Source: Pseudonocardia sp. EC080619-01
GTDB taxonomy: Bacteria > Actinomycetota > Actinomycetes > Mycobacteriales > Pseudonocardiaceae
Reading direction: 5' to 3'
DNA length: 64,000 nt
Assembly (NCBI RefSeq): GCF_001420995.1
Contig: NZ_CP012184.1
Location: 5,378,501-5,442,500, forward strand
The position numbers and the translations under genes are program-made. Position 1 is the first letter of the stretch; every line of letters starts with the position of its first letter. Under the pieces are notes generated by a model, which was given only the letters and a program-made list of their open reading frames with translations, searched no databases and was not told the DNA's origin. This document shows, in pieces, positions 1-9,299 of the stretch.

Positions 1-336
1 CCCGGGCAGGTGCGCGATGCCCCGCTCGGCACAGCCCGTCACGATCCGGGCGTCCAGGCCCGGGGCGACGCAGAACGGCACACCGAGCTGCTCGCACACG
101 TCGACCTGCTCGGGGCGGGTGACGGTGCCCGCCCCCACCGGCAGGCCCCGCTCACGCCCCTCCGCCAGCACCGCCTCCAGCACGGGGACGGCGTCCGCCG
201 ACCCGATCGGGACCTCGACCAGCTCGATGCCGAGGTCCCAGGCGGTGCGGGCCAGGCGCAGGGTCTCGGTGAGCGGCAGGTTCCGCAGGATCGCCATCAC
301 CCGGTGGCCGGCGAACAGCTCCTCGGCAGGGTTCAC
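1..336 (-). CDS. KDPG/KDPGal-family aldolase, 3' part beyond window edge
   Basis: Only the first 112 codons are inside the window. The product resembles class I 2-keto-3-deoxy-6-phosphogluconate/galactonate aldolases, which split the phosphorylated keto-deoxy sugar acid into pyruvate and glyceraldehyde 3-phosphate. The visible part has the family's early strands: MAILR near the N-terminus, the VEVPIG strand with the conserved Glu, and VGAGTV. The Schiff-base lysine lies in the missing part. The GTG start overlaps the stop of the upstream kinase by 4 bp (GTGA), so the two are translationally coupled. It is the last visible gene of the importer operon and would complete an Entner-Doudoroff-type branch with the kinase and the divergent dehydratase. 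Family confident, exact substrate inferred. Confidence 0.85.
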   Translation of the reverse strand, partial: MNPAEELFAGHRVMAILRNLPLTETLRLARTAWDLGIELVEVPIGSADAVPVLEAVLAEGRERGLPVGAGTVTRPEQVDVCEQLGVPFCVAPGLDARIVTGCAERGIAHLPG

Positions 337-1326
337 AGCAGCGCCTCCAGCTCGTGCAGCCCGGTGCCGCGGCGGGCCGCCCAGTCGTCGGTGGTGCCCT
401 CGGCGAGCCGGCGGATGCGGTCCGCCTCCGGCAGCGGGGGCAGGTCGCCGATGTGCCGCAACGCGAGCGCCGCCATGAGGTGGCCGAGCCGGGCCCGGCG
501 GGCGGCGTCGTACCCGGCCAGGAGCCCGGCGAGGTACCCGGCCGCGAACGCGTCCCCGGCCCCGACCGGCTCGATCACGTCGACCTGCAGGGCCGGGACG
601 AAGACCTCCGCGGTCCCGGTGAACACGGTCGCGCCCCGGTCGTCGTCCTTCACGACGACCTCGGGGACGCCCGGCAGCAGCGCGCGGACCGCTGCGGCGT
701 CGGGGGTGTCCCACAGCCGCTCCGCCTCGTCCCGGCCGACGATCACGACGTCGGACGCGCGGGCCAGCTCCAGCAGCCGGGGCGCGGCCGAGGCCGCGGA
801 CCAGAGCCCCGGACGGTGGTTGACGTCGAAGCTGACCAGCGGGCCTGCGCCCGTCCGCCCCCGCACGATCCGCTCGAGGAGCGCGTCGCAGGACGCGGAC
901 AGGGCCGGGGTGATGCCGCTGAGATGGCACAGCCTGCGGTCGGGCAGCCGCAGTGCGGGCAGGTCGTCGGTGGACAGCGCCGAGGCGGCCGACCCGCGCC
1001 GGTAGTAGTAGACCGGGCTGCCGGGTACGGCGACGTCCTTGACGTAGAGCCCGGTGGGCAGCGCCGGGTCCGCCGGCGCCCGGTCCACCTGCACGCCGCG
1101 CTCCCGGAGCAGGTCGAGCACCCGCGTCCCGAACGGGTCCGCACCGATCCGGCCGAACCACTCGACGTCGGCGCCGAGGTGGGCCATGCCGACGGCGACG
1201 TTGGCCTCGGCGCCGGCGACCCGCACGTCCAGGTCGGGGGCGCTCGTCAACGGCCGGCCGCTGGACGTGGCCAGCTGGATCATCGTCTCGCCCACGCACA
1301 GCGTGGACGGGACCGGTGCGGCGTGC

Positions 1327-1337
<11 letters not shown>
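333..1337 (-). CDS. PfkB-family 2-keto-3-deoxy-sugar-acid kinase
   Basis: A ribokinase/PfkB-family sugar kinase of about 334 residues, the usual size. It has the N-terminal LCVGETM strand, the AGAEANVAVGMAHLG substrate-binding segment and the C-terminal GAGDAFAAG signature with the catalytic Asp. The likely reaction is ATP-dependent phosphorylation of 2-keto-3-deoxygluconate or -galactonate, feeding the adjacent aldolase. The start is uncertain. The TTG at 1337 leaves enough residues before the first beta strand and overlaps the ABC ATPase gene by 11 bp; the frame is open further upstream but has no good start near the junction. Tight packing argues for one operon with the importer. Confidence 0.82.
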
Positions 1338-2481
<1,144 letters not shown>

Positions 2482-2485
2482 CGGC

Positions 2486-3322
2486 TTATCCCTTCACCGA
2501 CCCGGCCGTGAGGCCGGAGACGATCCTGCGCTGCATGAGCAGGAAGAACACGATCGCGGGCAGGGTGAACACCAGCGCCGCGCTGAACACGGTGTCGAGC
2601 GGGGTGAGGTACTCCCCGATGAAGGACGCGAGCCCGGTGGAGGCGGTCCAGCTGTCCCGCTCGGACATGAACGTCGTGGCGAACAGGTACTCGTTCCACC
2701 CGTCGAAGAACACGATCACCGCGGCGGCCGCCATCGACGGCGCGACCAGCGGGACGAGCATGATCTGCAGGATCCCCAGCGAACCCGCGCCGTCGACCCG
2801 GGCGGACTCCTCGATCTCGTAGGGCACGCCGTCCATCGCGGCCTTGAGCAGGAAGGTCGCCACCGGCATCGCGAACGCCGTGTTCGCCAGCACGAGCCCG
2901 AACAGCTCGTTGAGCAGCCCGAGCGCGGCGAACATCGAGTACAGCGGCACCACCAGCAGCGCCTCGGGCAGCATCTGGGTCGCGAAGAACCCGAAGCCCA
3001 GCAGCCCCTTGCCGGTGAACCGGTAGCGGGACAGGGCGTACGCGGTGAGCGTGGCCATCAGCAGGCTGAACAGCGTGGTGCCGAACGCGACGACGGCCGA
3101 GTTGCCCATCCACCGCAGGAACGGGGTGTCGGAGGTGAGGACCGAGAACACCTCGAGCGAGCGGGTGAAGTCCGGGAGGAGGGTCTGCCCGCCGCCGTAG
3201 AGCTGGTCGGTCGGGGTCATCGCGGTGTTGACGATCCAGTACAGCGGGAAGCCGGCGAGCACGGCCAGCGCCACGGCCAGCAGCGTCCGCACCCCGGCCC
3301 CGAGGTTGCGACGGCCGATCAC
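2486..3322 (-). CDS. ABC sugar importer permease, MalG type
   Basis: A 278-residue inner-membrane permease of a CUT1-class ABC importer. It starts with a hydrophobic helix (LLAVALAVLAGFPLYWIVNTAM) and ends in the C-terminal RRIVSGLTAGSVKG stretch seen in MalG-type subunits. The EAA loop that docks on the ATPase is visible around EIEESARVDGAGSLGILQIMLVPL. The GTG start at 3322 overlaps the stop of the other permease by 4 bp. A long open frame continues upstream but is out-of-gene translation. It works as a heterodimer with the product of 3319-4317 and delivers substrate caught by the lipoprotein. Confidence 0.94.
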   Translation of the reverse strand: MIGRRNLGAGVRTLLAVALAVLAGFPLYWIVNTAMTPTDQLYGGGQTLLPDFTRSLEVFSVLTSDTPFLRWMGNSAVVAFGTTLFSLLMATLTAYALSRYRFTGKGLLGFGFFATQMLPEALLVVPLYSMFAALGLLNELFGLVLANTAFAMPVATFLLKAAMDGVPYEIEESARVDGAGSLGILQIMLVPLVAPSMAAAAVIVFFDGWNEYLFATTFMSERDSWTASTGLASFIGEYLTPLDTVFSAALVFTLPAIVFFLLMQRRIVSGLTAGSVKG

Positions 3323-4317
3323 GAGCCCGCCTCCTGCCGCGCGTTGCGCCGCTCGATCGCGGAGTAGACGGCGGTGACGACGACCGACAGGCTCAGGCCG
3401 ACGACGCCGATCGCGGCGCCGAGGCCGAGCCGGCTGTTGTTGAACGCCTCCCGGTACAGCGAGACGACGACGGTGTTCGTGGCGTCCACCGGCCCGCCGC
3501 CGGTCAGCAGCCAGATGATCTCGAACCGCCGGAACGACCAGATCGTCATCAGCAGCCCGGCGATCTTCAGGGTGGGGGCCAGGAACGGCAGCACGACGAG
3601 GCGGAACGTGGCCAGCGCGTCGGCGCCGTCCACCCGGGTGGCCTCGTACAGCTCCTCCGGGACCGACTGCAGCGCGGCCAGCACCACGAGCATCACGAAG
3701 GGCGTGACCTTCCAGACCGTGGCGAGGAGGACCGAGACCATCCCGAAGTCCGGGTCGGTCAGCCAGCCGGCCTCGCCGATCCCGAGCGCCCGCAGGCCGG
3801 TGTTGGCGACACCGGCCGAGTCGTTGTAGATCCACCGGAAGACGAGCGCGACGGCGACCGTCGGGACGGCCCACGGCATCACGATCACGGCGCGGGCGAG
3901 CAGCCGGCCGGGGAACGCCCGGTTCAGCACGACCGCCGAGACGGTGCCGAGCACCAGCGCACCGGCCACGGTGGCGGCGGAGTAGACGAGGGTGGTGAGC
4001 ACCGAGCGGAGCAGCGCGCTGCCGGAGAACAGCTGCGCGTAGTTCTCCAGGCCGACGAACGAGCCGCCGTTCGGGCGCAGCAGCCGGGTGTCGGTGACGC
4101 TCAGGCCGATGCCCCACAGCAGCGGGATCCCGGCGAAGACCAGCAGGAAGACCGCGCCGAGGCCGGCGTAGGCGTACGGCGCGAGGACGCGGCGCGGCCG
4201 GCGCCGCGCCGGTGCGGCCGTCGCCGGTGGGGCCGGGCGGGACGCGGTGGCCGCGCCCGGCGGAGCTGCGGGACCGGGCATCGTTGCTCCAGACGTGTCG
4301 GGCTGGGTGGGGCTCAC
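3319..4317 (-). CDS. ABC sugar importer permease, MalF type
   Basis: A 332-residue permease with a proline/alanine-rich cytoplasmic N-terminus of about 50 residues, then a first membrane helix (YAGLGAVFLLVFAGIPLLWG) and further helices. The EAA-like coupling loop reads ELYEATRVDGADALATFRLVVLP. It pairs with the MalG-type subunit. The GTG at 4317 is chosen because it overlaps the stop of the binding-protein gene by 4 bp (GTGA), like the other junctions here; an internal ATG at about 4280 is possible. Gene order binding protein, permease, permease, ATPase, kinase, aldolase is a standard sugar-uptake and catabolism operon. Confidence 0.93.
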   Translation of the reverse strand: MSPTQPDTSGATMPGPAAPPGAATASRPAPPATAAPARRRPRRVLAPYAYAGLGAVFLLVFAGIPLLWGIGLSVTDTRLLRPNGGSFVGLENYAQLFSGSALLRSVLTTLVYSAATVAGALVLGTVSAVVLNRAFPGRLLARAVIVMPWAVPTVAVALVFRWIYNDSAGVANTGLRALGIGEAGWLTDPDFGMVSVLLATVWKVTPFVMLVVLAALQSVPEELYEATRVDGADALATFRLVVLPFLAPTLKIAGLLMTIWSFRRFEIIWLLTGGGPVDATNTVVVSLYREAFNNSRLGLGAAIGVVGLSLSVVVTAVYSAIERRNARQEAGS

Positions 4318-5582
4318 CGCAGCTGCTCGGCGTCCTGCTGGGCCTCGGCCAGGGCCTCGGCGGCGCTCACGTCGGAGGTGAGCACCTGCTGGACACGGGT
4401 CAGGACGATGTTGCGGATCTGCGGGGTCTCGGTCTCGAACCCGGGGACGACGAGGCTCTGCGAGTCCTCGAGCTGGGTGTAGAACGAGTCCACCCACCGG
4501 TTCGCGGCGACCTTCGCGGCGGGCGGCGCGACGGTCGTGCCGTTGCCGGCCGGGAACTGGGCGTCGGCGAGGCCGCGCTGCGGGCCCTCGGTGTACATCC
4601 AGTGCAGGAAGTCCTTGGCCAGCGCCTGGTTCGGTGAGTTCGCGTTGATCGCGATCACGTTGGACTGGGCGCCGGACGATCCGCTGGGGAAGGGGAGGAC
4701 CGCGGAGCCGACGTCGGCCGGGGTCAGCGCGGAGCTGTTGGCCAGCGCGCTGCTCACCACGGTCGCGTTGTCCAGCACGAACGCGACCTCACCGGCGCCG
4801 AACTTGCTCCGGAACGTGGAGGCGTCGTCGCCGACGGCGAAGGCCCCGGAGGAGTAGATCCGGGCGAACGCCTCCACGGCGGCGACGTTCTGCGGGCTGT
4901 CGATCGTGAGGCGGCCGTCGGTGGACCAGCCGCCGCCGTACCCGTAGACCCAGCTGGCGAAGTCGTCCCACCAGGCGTCCTCCTCGTTGAGCTGGTGCCG
5001 GGTGGCGAAGCCGATCTTCCCGGTGCGCTCGTGCACCCGGGTCGCCGCGGCGAGCAGCTCGTCGAACGTGCGCGGCGGCGCGGTGACACCGGCCTCGTCG
5101 AGGAGGCGCTGGTTCCAGAACAGCGCGTACGGGGCGACACCCCAGACGAGGCCGAGCCGGGACCCGTCGACGCGCAGCTCGGCGTTGTTCGGCCGGAGCG
5201 TGGCCTCCTGCCCGGGATCGAGGACGTCGTCGAGCGGGACCAGCACGTCGGCGTCGGCCATCGTGTGGAAGAACGGCGCCGGGCTGGCCAGGAGGTCCGG
5301 CCCGCCGCCGGAGCCGATCTGGGTGCTGATCGTCTTCTCGTAGTCGGCGCGCGTGATCGCGACCGGTTCGATCCGGGCGGCGGGATTGGCCTTGTTGTAG
5401 GCCTCGACGGCCTCGAGGATCTTCTCGCCGCGGCCGGGTTCGTTCCACTGCCAGTTGGCGAACGTCAGCGTCCCGCCCGCCTCCGGTGGGGCACCGGGCC
5501 CACCTGCGGGTGCGGAGCCGCACCCGGCGAGCAGGAACGACGCCACCGCCATCGCGACGAGGGCCACCCCGTGTCGACGCAC
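4314..5582 (-). CDS. ABC sugar-binding lipoprotein (family 1 solute-binding protein)
   Basis: A 422-residue extracellular solute-binding protein. It has a basic N-terminus, a hydrophobic segment and a lipobox ending LLAGC, so it should be anchored to the membrane by a lipidated Cys. The body is typical of family 1 sugar binders (TLTFANWQWNEP, then a GGPDLLASPAPFF-like segment). Two adjacent GTG codons, at 5585 and 5582, follow a strong Shine-Dalgarno AAGGAGG at 5596-5590; the second has better spacing (7 nt) and is used here. It is the promoter-proximal gene of the importer operon and lies just downstream of the 19-bp dyad at 5633-5651. The ligand is probably a sulfated or acidic sugar, by context only. 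Confidence 0.93.
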   Translation of the reverse strand: MRRHGVALVAMAVASFLLAGCGSAPAGGPGAPPEAGGTLTFANWQWNEPGRGEKILEAVEAYNKANPAARIEPVAITRADYEKTISTQIGSGGGPDLLASPAPFFHTMADADVLVPLDDVLDPGQEATLRPNNAELRVDGSRLGLVWGVAPYALFWNQRLLDEAGVTAPPRTFDELLAAATRVHERTGKIGFATRHQLNEEDAWWDDFASWVYGYGGGWSTDGRLTIDSPQNVAAVEAFARIYSSGAFAVGDDASTFRSKFGAGEVAFVLDNATVVSSALANSSALTPADVGSAVLPFPSGSSGAQSNVIAINANSPNQALAKDFLHWMYTEGPQRGLADAQFPAGNGTTVAPPAAKVAANRWVDSFYTQLEDSQSLVVPGFETETPQIRNIVLTRVQQVLTSDVSAAEALAEAQQDAEQLR

Positions 5583-5632
5583 CACTACCCCTCCTTGGGT
5601 TCCGTGCCGGGACACGCCGGTGTGCATCGAGT

Positions 5633-5651
5633 GATTGCAAATAATGCAATC
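5633..5651. promoter_or_regulatory. 19-bp dyad operator, probable IclR-family site
   Basis: A perfect inverted repeat, GATTGCA-N5-TGCAATC, lies between the divergent binding-protein and dehydratase genes in an otherwise GC-rich stretch. A further half-site, TGCAAT, follows at 5657-5662, 12 bp after the right arm. The same dyad with the same 5-bp spacer occurs at 8382-8400 upstream of the sulfatase and IclR genes. The repeat and its recurrence are seen directly. Binding by the product of 8472-9203 is inferred. Confidence 0.75.
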
Positions 5652-5736
5652 GTTTGTGCAATATCCGGAGTGCGACTTACCCTAACCAGGCCCGGCGGCG
5701 TGTCAACCCGCATCCACAGGCGACGAAGGAGTCCTG

Positions 5737-6882
5737 GTGAAGATCGCTCGTGTCGAGACGTTCCTGGTCCCGCCGCGCTGGCTGTTCCTGCGCATCGAGA
5801 CCGACGACGGCCTCGTCGGCTGGGGCGAGCCGGTCGTCGAGGGGAGCGCGGAGACCGTCCGTGCCGCGGTCGGCCAGCTGGCAGAGCTGCTGCACGGGGC
5901 CGACCCGTCACGCATCGAGGACCTGTAGCAGACGATGACCCGCGGCACCTTCTACCGGGGCGGTCCGGTGTTCGCCAGTGCCGTGGCGGGGGTCGACCAG
6001 GCGCTGTGGGACATCGCGGGCAAGCGGTTCGGGGTGCCGGTGCACACGCTGCTCGGCGGGCACGTCCGTGACCGGATCCGGATCTACGGCTGGATCGGCG
6101 GTGACGAGCCCACCGAGGTGGCCGACGCCGTCGCGGCCCGTGTGGAGTCCGGCCTGACGGCGGTGAAGATGAACGCGAGCGGCCGGATCGGGCCGCTCGC
6201 GACGCACCGGGAGCTGGACGGTGTGACCGAGCGGGTCGCCGCGGCCCGCGAGGTCCTCGGGCCGGACCGCGACGTCGCCGTCGACTTCCACGGCCGGGTC
6301 GGTGCGGCCGACGCGCGACGGCTGCTCGCCGCACTGGAGCCGCTGCGGCCGCTGTTCGTCGAGGAGCCGGTCGTCCCGGAGAACGGGCACCTGCTGCCGC
6401 GGATCGTCGAGTCCAGCTCGGTGCCGATCGCCACCGGCGAGCGGTTGTACTCCCGGCAGGACTTCCTCCCCGTGCTCGACGCGGGGGTCGCGGTACTGCA
6501 GCCGGACCTCTCGCACGCCGGCGGCATCTCGGAGGTGCGCCGGATCGCCGCGCTCGCCGAGGCCCACGGTGCGCACATCGCCCCGCACTGCCCGCTCGGG
6601 CCGATCGCGCTGGCCGCCAGCCTGCAGGTGGGCTTCGCCGCGCCGAACCACCTGATCCAGGAGCAGAGCATCGGCATCCACTACAACGACGACGGCGAGG
6701 TGCTCGACTACGTGACCGACCCGTCGGTCCTGGAGTTCGGCTCGGGCTGGATCGAGCGGCTCACCGGGCCCGGGCTCGGGGTGGAGATCGACGAGGCCGC
6801 CGTCCGGGACGCGGACCGGCGCGGGCACGCCTGGCGCAGCCCGACCTGGCGCTACCCGGACGGCTCGCTCGCCGAGTGGTGA
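5737..6882 (+). pseudogene. dgoD: D-galactonate-type dehydratase interrupted by an in-frame TAG
   Basis: The reading frame matches a full-length enolase-superfamily sugar-acid dehydratase (381 codons) except for a TAG at 5926-5928, codon 64. Relatives have Trp in the motif DLWQ at this point, so a single G-to-A change (TGG to TAG) explains it. Before the stop are the N-terminal capping strands [15 protein letters not shown]. After it are FYRGGPVFASAVAGVDQALWDI, the barrel acids in VAVDFHG and FVEEPV, and the His-bearing APHCPLGP loop. An ATG at 5935 in the same frame could allow re-initiation, but it would lack the capping domain. The GTG start at 5737 has AAGGAG at 5726-5731. The enzyme would convert galactonate to 2-keto-3-deoxygalactonate for the kinase and aldolase encoded divergently. 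Real mutation and sequencing error cannot be told apart here. Confidence 0.85.
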
Positions 6883-6886
6883 CCGC

Positions 6887-6924
6887 CCCCGGCGGGGCCC
6901 GGGTGCGGCCGGGACCCGCCGGGG
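6887..6924. terminator. GC-rich hairpin between convergent genes
   Basis: Perfect 10-bp arms, CCCCGGCGGG at 6887-6896 and CCCGCCGGGG at 6915-6924, enclose an 18-nt loop that can itself pair in part. It starts 5 bp after the dehydratase stop and ends 11 bp before the sulfatase stop. It can therefore serve both convergent genes. There is no T-tract, as is common in high-GC actinomycetes. Confidence 0.7.
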
Positions 6925-6935
6925 TGTCCACGTCG

Positions 6936-8366
6936 TCAGCGGAAGGCGGCCTTCCACGGGGCCGTGGTGAGCGCGCTCTGTGCGCGCCACCGCGAGATCA
7001 CCCCGAGCAGCTCGCGGCGGACCTCGTCGTACGCGGGGTCGTACCAGAGGTCGTGCTCCTCCTGCGGGTCGCGCTCGAGGTCGAAGAGCTGCCCGCGGTC
7101 GTCGTCGACGAGCTCGACCAGCTTGTACCGGTCGTCGCGGACCATCGTCATCAGTGCGGTCCCGGTGAGCACCTTGTCCCGGGCGTGCTCGGAGAACGCG
7201 TGCTCGCGGCCCGGCCACTCCTCGCCGTGCAGCGCCGGCAGCAGCGACCGGGCCTCCATCCACTCCGGAGGCTCGACGCCCGCCAGCTCCAGCACCGTCG
7301 GGCCGACGTCCATCAGCGAGGTCAGTCCGTCGATCCGCCGGTCGGCGGCGACCCGTCCCGGGCCCCAGACGATCAGCGGCACCCGGACGCTGGGCTCGTA
7401 CATCGTCCACTTCTGGATGTGCCCGTGGTCGTTCAGGCAGTCGCCGTGGTCCGAGGCGAACACGATGACCGTGTCGTCGAGCACCCCGCGCCGGCGCAGC
7501 GCCTCCACGATGCCCGCGACCTGGTCGTCGATCATGGACACGTTGGCCATGTAGTGCCGGCGCTGGCGGTCGATCTGCTCGTCGTCCGGGTCGGCCAGGT
7601 GGACGACCGAGTCGTGGTCGGTCTCCTCGTTGTGCCGGCGCAGCTCCTGCAGCGCGGCCGGCTGCGCGGCGAGGTCGTCCGCGGTGCGGACGGCGGGCGG
7701 CATGGGCACGCCGTCGTAGCGCTCCAGTGCCTCCGCGGTCGGGTCGTACGGCGGGTGCGGTCCCGGGAACCCCACCTGCAGGAAGAACGGTCCGTCGCCG
7801 GTCCAGCGGTCCAGCCACATCTCGGCGAGCCCGCCGACGAACGTGTCGGAGTGCAGGTCGTCGGGGGCCTCCCAGACGAAGGCGCCCATCCGCTCCCGGT
7901 AGTCGGGCCGCTCGCGGTAGACGCCGCGGCCCGGCTTGGTCACCCCGCGGGTCCAGAACGCCTTGTCCCACTGGTCGAGGTAGTGCGGGTTGGTGAGCGG
8001 GAAGCGGTCCTTGTTCTCGACGACGTGCCGCTCGTGGAACCCGGCGGACGTCTCGTAGGGGTAGGTGTGCATCTTGCCGACGTTCACGCACCGGTACCCG
8101 GCGTCCGCCAGCTGCTCGACCCAGCTGTGGTGCCAGGGGTCCTCGTTGCGCAGCACCCCGGTGGAGTGCGGGTACATGCCCATGAACAGGCTCGCCCGCG
8201 ACGGGGCGCACGACGGCGCCGTCACGTAGGTGCGTGTGAAGGCCGTGCCCTCGGCGACCAGCCGGTCCAGGGTGGGGGTCCGCGCGTGCTCGTGGCCGAG
8301 CGCGCCCACCGTGTCGAACCGCTGCTGGTCGGTGATGACGAAGACGATGTTGGGTGGGCCGGCCAC
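6936..8366 (-). CDS. Cytoplasmic Cys-type sulfatase
   Basis: A 476-residue sulfatase of the alkaline-phosphatase superfamily. The formylglycine signature reads SCAPSRASLF with Cys53 as the residue to be oxidised; N-terminal metal ligands are in ITDQQ, and later metal and substrate residues are in FASDHGD and PHPPYDP. It should hydrolyse a sulfate ester. There is no signal peptide: the N-terminus MAGPPNIVFVITD is already the first core strand, so the substrate must be imported first. The GTG start has GGAGGAG at 8377-8371. It is divergent from the IclR gene across a dyad identical in layout to the one controlling the sugar importer. No sulfatase-activating enzyme is visible in the window. Confidence 0.92.
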   Translation of the reverse strand: MAGPPNIVFVITDQQRFDTVGALGHEHARTPTLDRLVAEGTAFTRTYVTAPSCAPSRASLFMGMYPHSTGVLRNEDPWHHSWVEQLADAGYRCVNVGKMHTYPYETSAGFHERHVVENKDRFPLTNPHYLDQWDKAFWTRGVTKPGRGVYRERPDYRERMGAFVWEAPDDLHSDTFVGGLAEMWLDRWTGDGPFFLQVGFPGPHPPYDPTAEALERYDGVPMPPAVRTADDLAAQPAALQELRRHNEETDHDSVVHLADPDDEQIDRQRRHYMANVSMIDDQVAGIVEALRRRGVLDDTVIVFASDHGDCLNDHGHIQKWTMYEPSVRVPLIVWGPGRVAADRRIDGLTSLMDVGPTVLELAGVEPPEWMEARSLLPALHGEEWPGREHAFSEHARDKVLTGTALMTMVRDDRYKLVELVDDDRGQLFDLERDPQEEHDLWYDPAYDEVRRELLGVISRWRAQSALTTAPWKAAFR

Positions 8367-8381
8367 GACACTCCTCCGGGT

Positions 8382-8400
8382 GGTTGCAATAATTGCAATC
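8382..8400. promoter_or_regulatory. Second 19-bp dyad operator, plus a degenerate copy at 8403-8421
   Basis: GGTTGCA-N5-TGCAATC matches the dyad at 5633-5651 in all but one arm base and keeps the 5-bp spacer. A weaker copy, TGTTGAG-N5-TGCAGCC, follows directly at 8403-8421. It sits between the divergent sulfatase gene (start 8366) and the IclR gene (start 8472), close enough to the sulfatase start to overlap its promoter. It most likely links the sulfatase to the importer/dehydratase regulon and autoregulates the IclR gene. Confidence 0.75.
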
Positions 8401-8471
8401 GCTGTTGAGAATGATGCAGCCGGAGCCTAGCCGCTCCCGTCAAGCCGCTCCGCAGACCGAGAAGGGCCCCG

Positions 8472-9203
8472 ATGTCGTCGACCGTCCACCGGGCCACCCA
8501 GATCATCGAGCTGATCGCCGAAGGACCCCGCAGCACCGCACAGGTGGCCGAGCACTTCCAGGTCCACCCGTCGACGATCTTCCGCCAGCTCCAGACGCTC
8601 GAGCGCGCGAGCTTCCTGATCCGCTACTCGGACGGCACCTTCGCGATCGGGCCGCGCATCATCGCGATCGCCCAGCAGGCCCTGGAGAAGCTGGACCTGC
8701 GCCGGATCGCGCACGACGCCGTCCGGCGGCTGCACGAGCAGACCGGACACACCCTGCACCTGGCGCAGCTCATCGAGGGGCAGGTGCTCTACATCGACAA
8801 GGTCGAGGACGCCTCGGGCATCCGGATGTACTCGCGGATCGGGCTCCCGGTGCGGCTCAACTGCACGGGGGTCGGCAAGGTCGTGCTCGCCCAGCTCCCG
8901 GCAGCCCGGCGGGCGGAGCTGCTGGCCGACGCGGACTGGACGCGGCACACCCCCGCCACCCTGGGTCCCGACGAGCTCGACCGGGAGCTCGACCGGATCG
9001 CCGAGCGCGGCTGGGGGGTGGACGACGGCGAGCACGAGGAGTTCGTGAACTGCCTGGCCGCGCCGATCGCCGACTCCACCGGGACCGTCGTCGGCGCGCT
9101 GTCGATCACCTCGATCCGGATGGTCGCCGATCTCGGGGCGCTCCGTGAGCACCTCGACCGCCTGCTGGACACCACCCGGACGATCTCGGCCGCGCTGGGG
9201 TGA
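8472..9203 (+). CDS. IclR-family transcriptional regulator
   Basis: A 243-residue protein with an N-terminal winged helix-turn-helix (STAQVAEHFQVHPSTIFRQLQTLE, about residues 21-44) and a C-terminal IclR effector domain (YIDKVEDASGIRMYSRIG, LNCTGVGKVVLAQLP). IclR proteins bind small organic acids or sugar acids and usually repress nearby catabolic operons. The gene lies beside the dyad at 8382-8400, and the same dyad precedes the sugar importer, so a local autoregulated repressor is the natural reading. A hairpin follows the gene at 9247-9286. Effector unknown; a keto-deoxy sugar acid would be the usual guess. Confidence 0.93.
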   Translation: MSSTVHRATQIIELIAEGPRSTAQVAEHFQVHPSTIFRQLQTLERASFLIRYSDGTFAIGPRIIAIAQQALEKLDLRRIAHDAVRRLHEQTGHTLHLAQLIEGQVLYIDKVEDASGIRMYSRIGLPVRLNCTGVGKVVLAQLPAARRAELLADADWTRHTPATLGPDELDRELDRIAERGWGVDDGEHEEFVNCLAAPIADSTGTVVGALSITSIRMVADLGALREHLDRLLDTTRTISAALG

Positions 9204-9246
9204 GCGGGGCGCACCGGGCCTTTCGTGATCACCCGGTCCGGCCGGA

Positions 9247-9286
9247 CCCGGCCACCCGGCGCCGTGTCGGCGGGCGGGTGGCCGGG
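9247..9286. terminator. 12-bp-stem hairpin between convergent genes
   Basis: CCCGGCCACCCG at 9247-9258 pairs perfectly with 9275-9286 across a 16-nt loop. It lies between the stops of the IclR gene (9203) and the molybdenum oxidoreductase large subunit (9300). It is probably a bidirectional, T-tract-free terminator separating the sugar-acid island from the oxidoreductase operon. Confidence 0.72.
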
Positions 9287-9299
9287 GACCGGTGGACGG

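Noticed and set aside
5926-5928. TAG in the dehydratase read as pyrrolysine
   Set aside because: No pyl genes are visible, relatives have Trp here, and a single G-to-A change explains it. Nonsense mutation or sequencing error is simpler.
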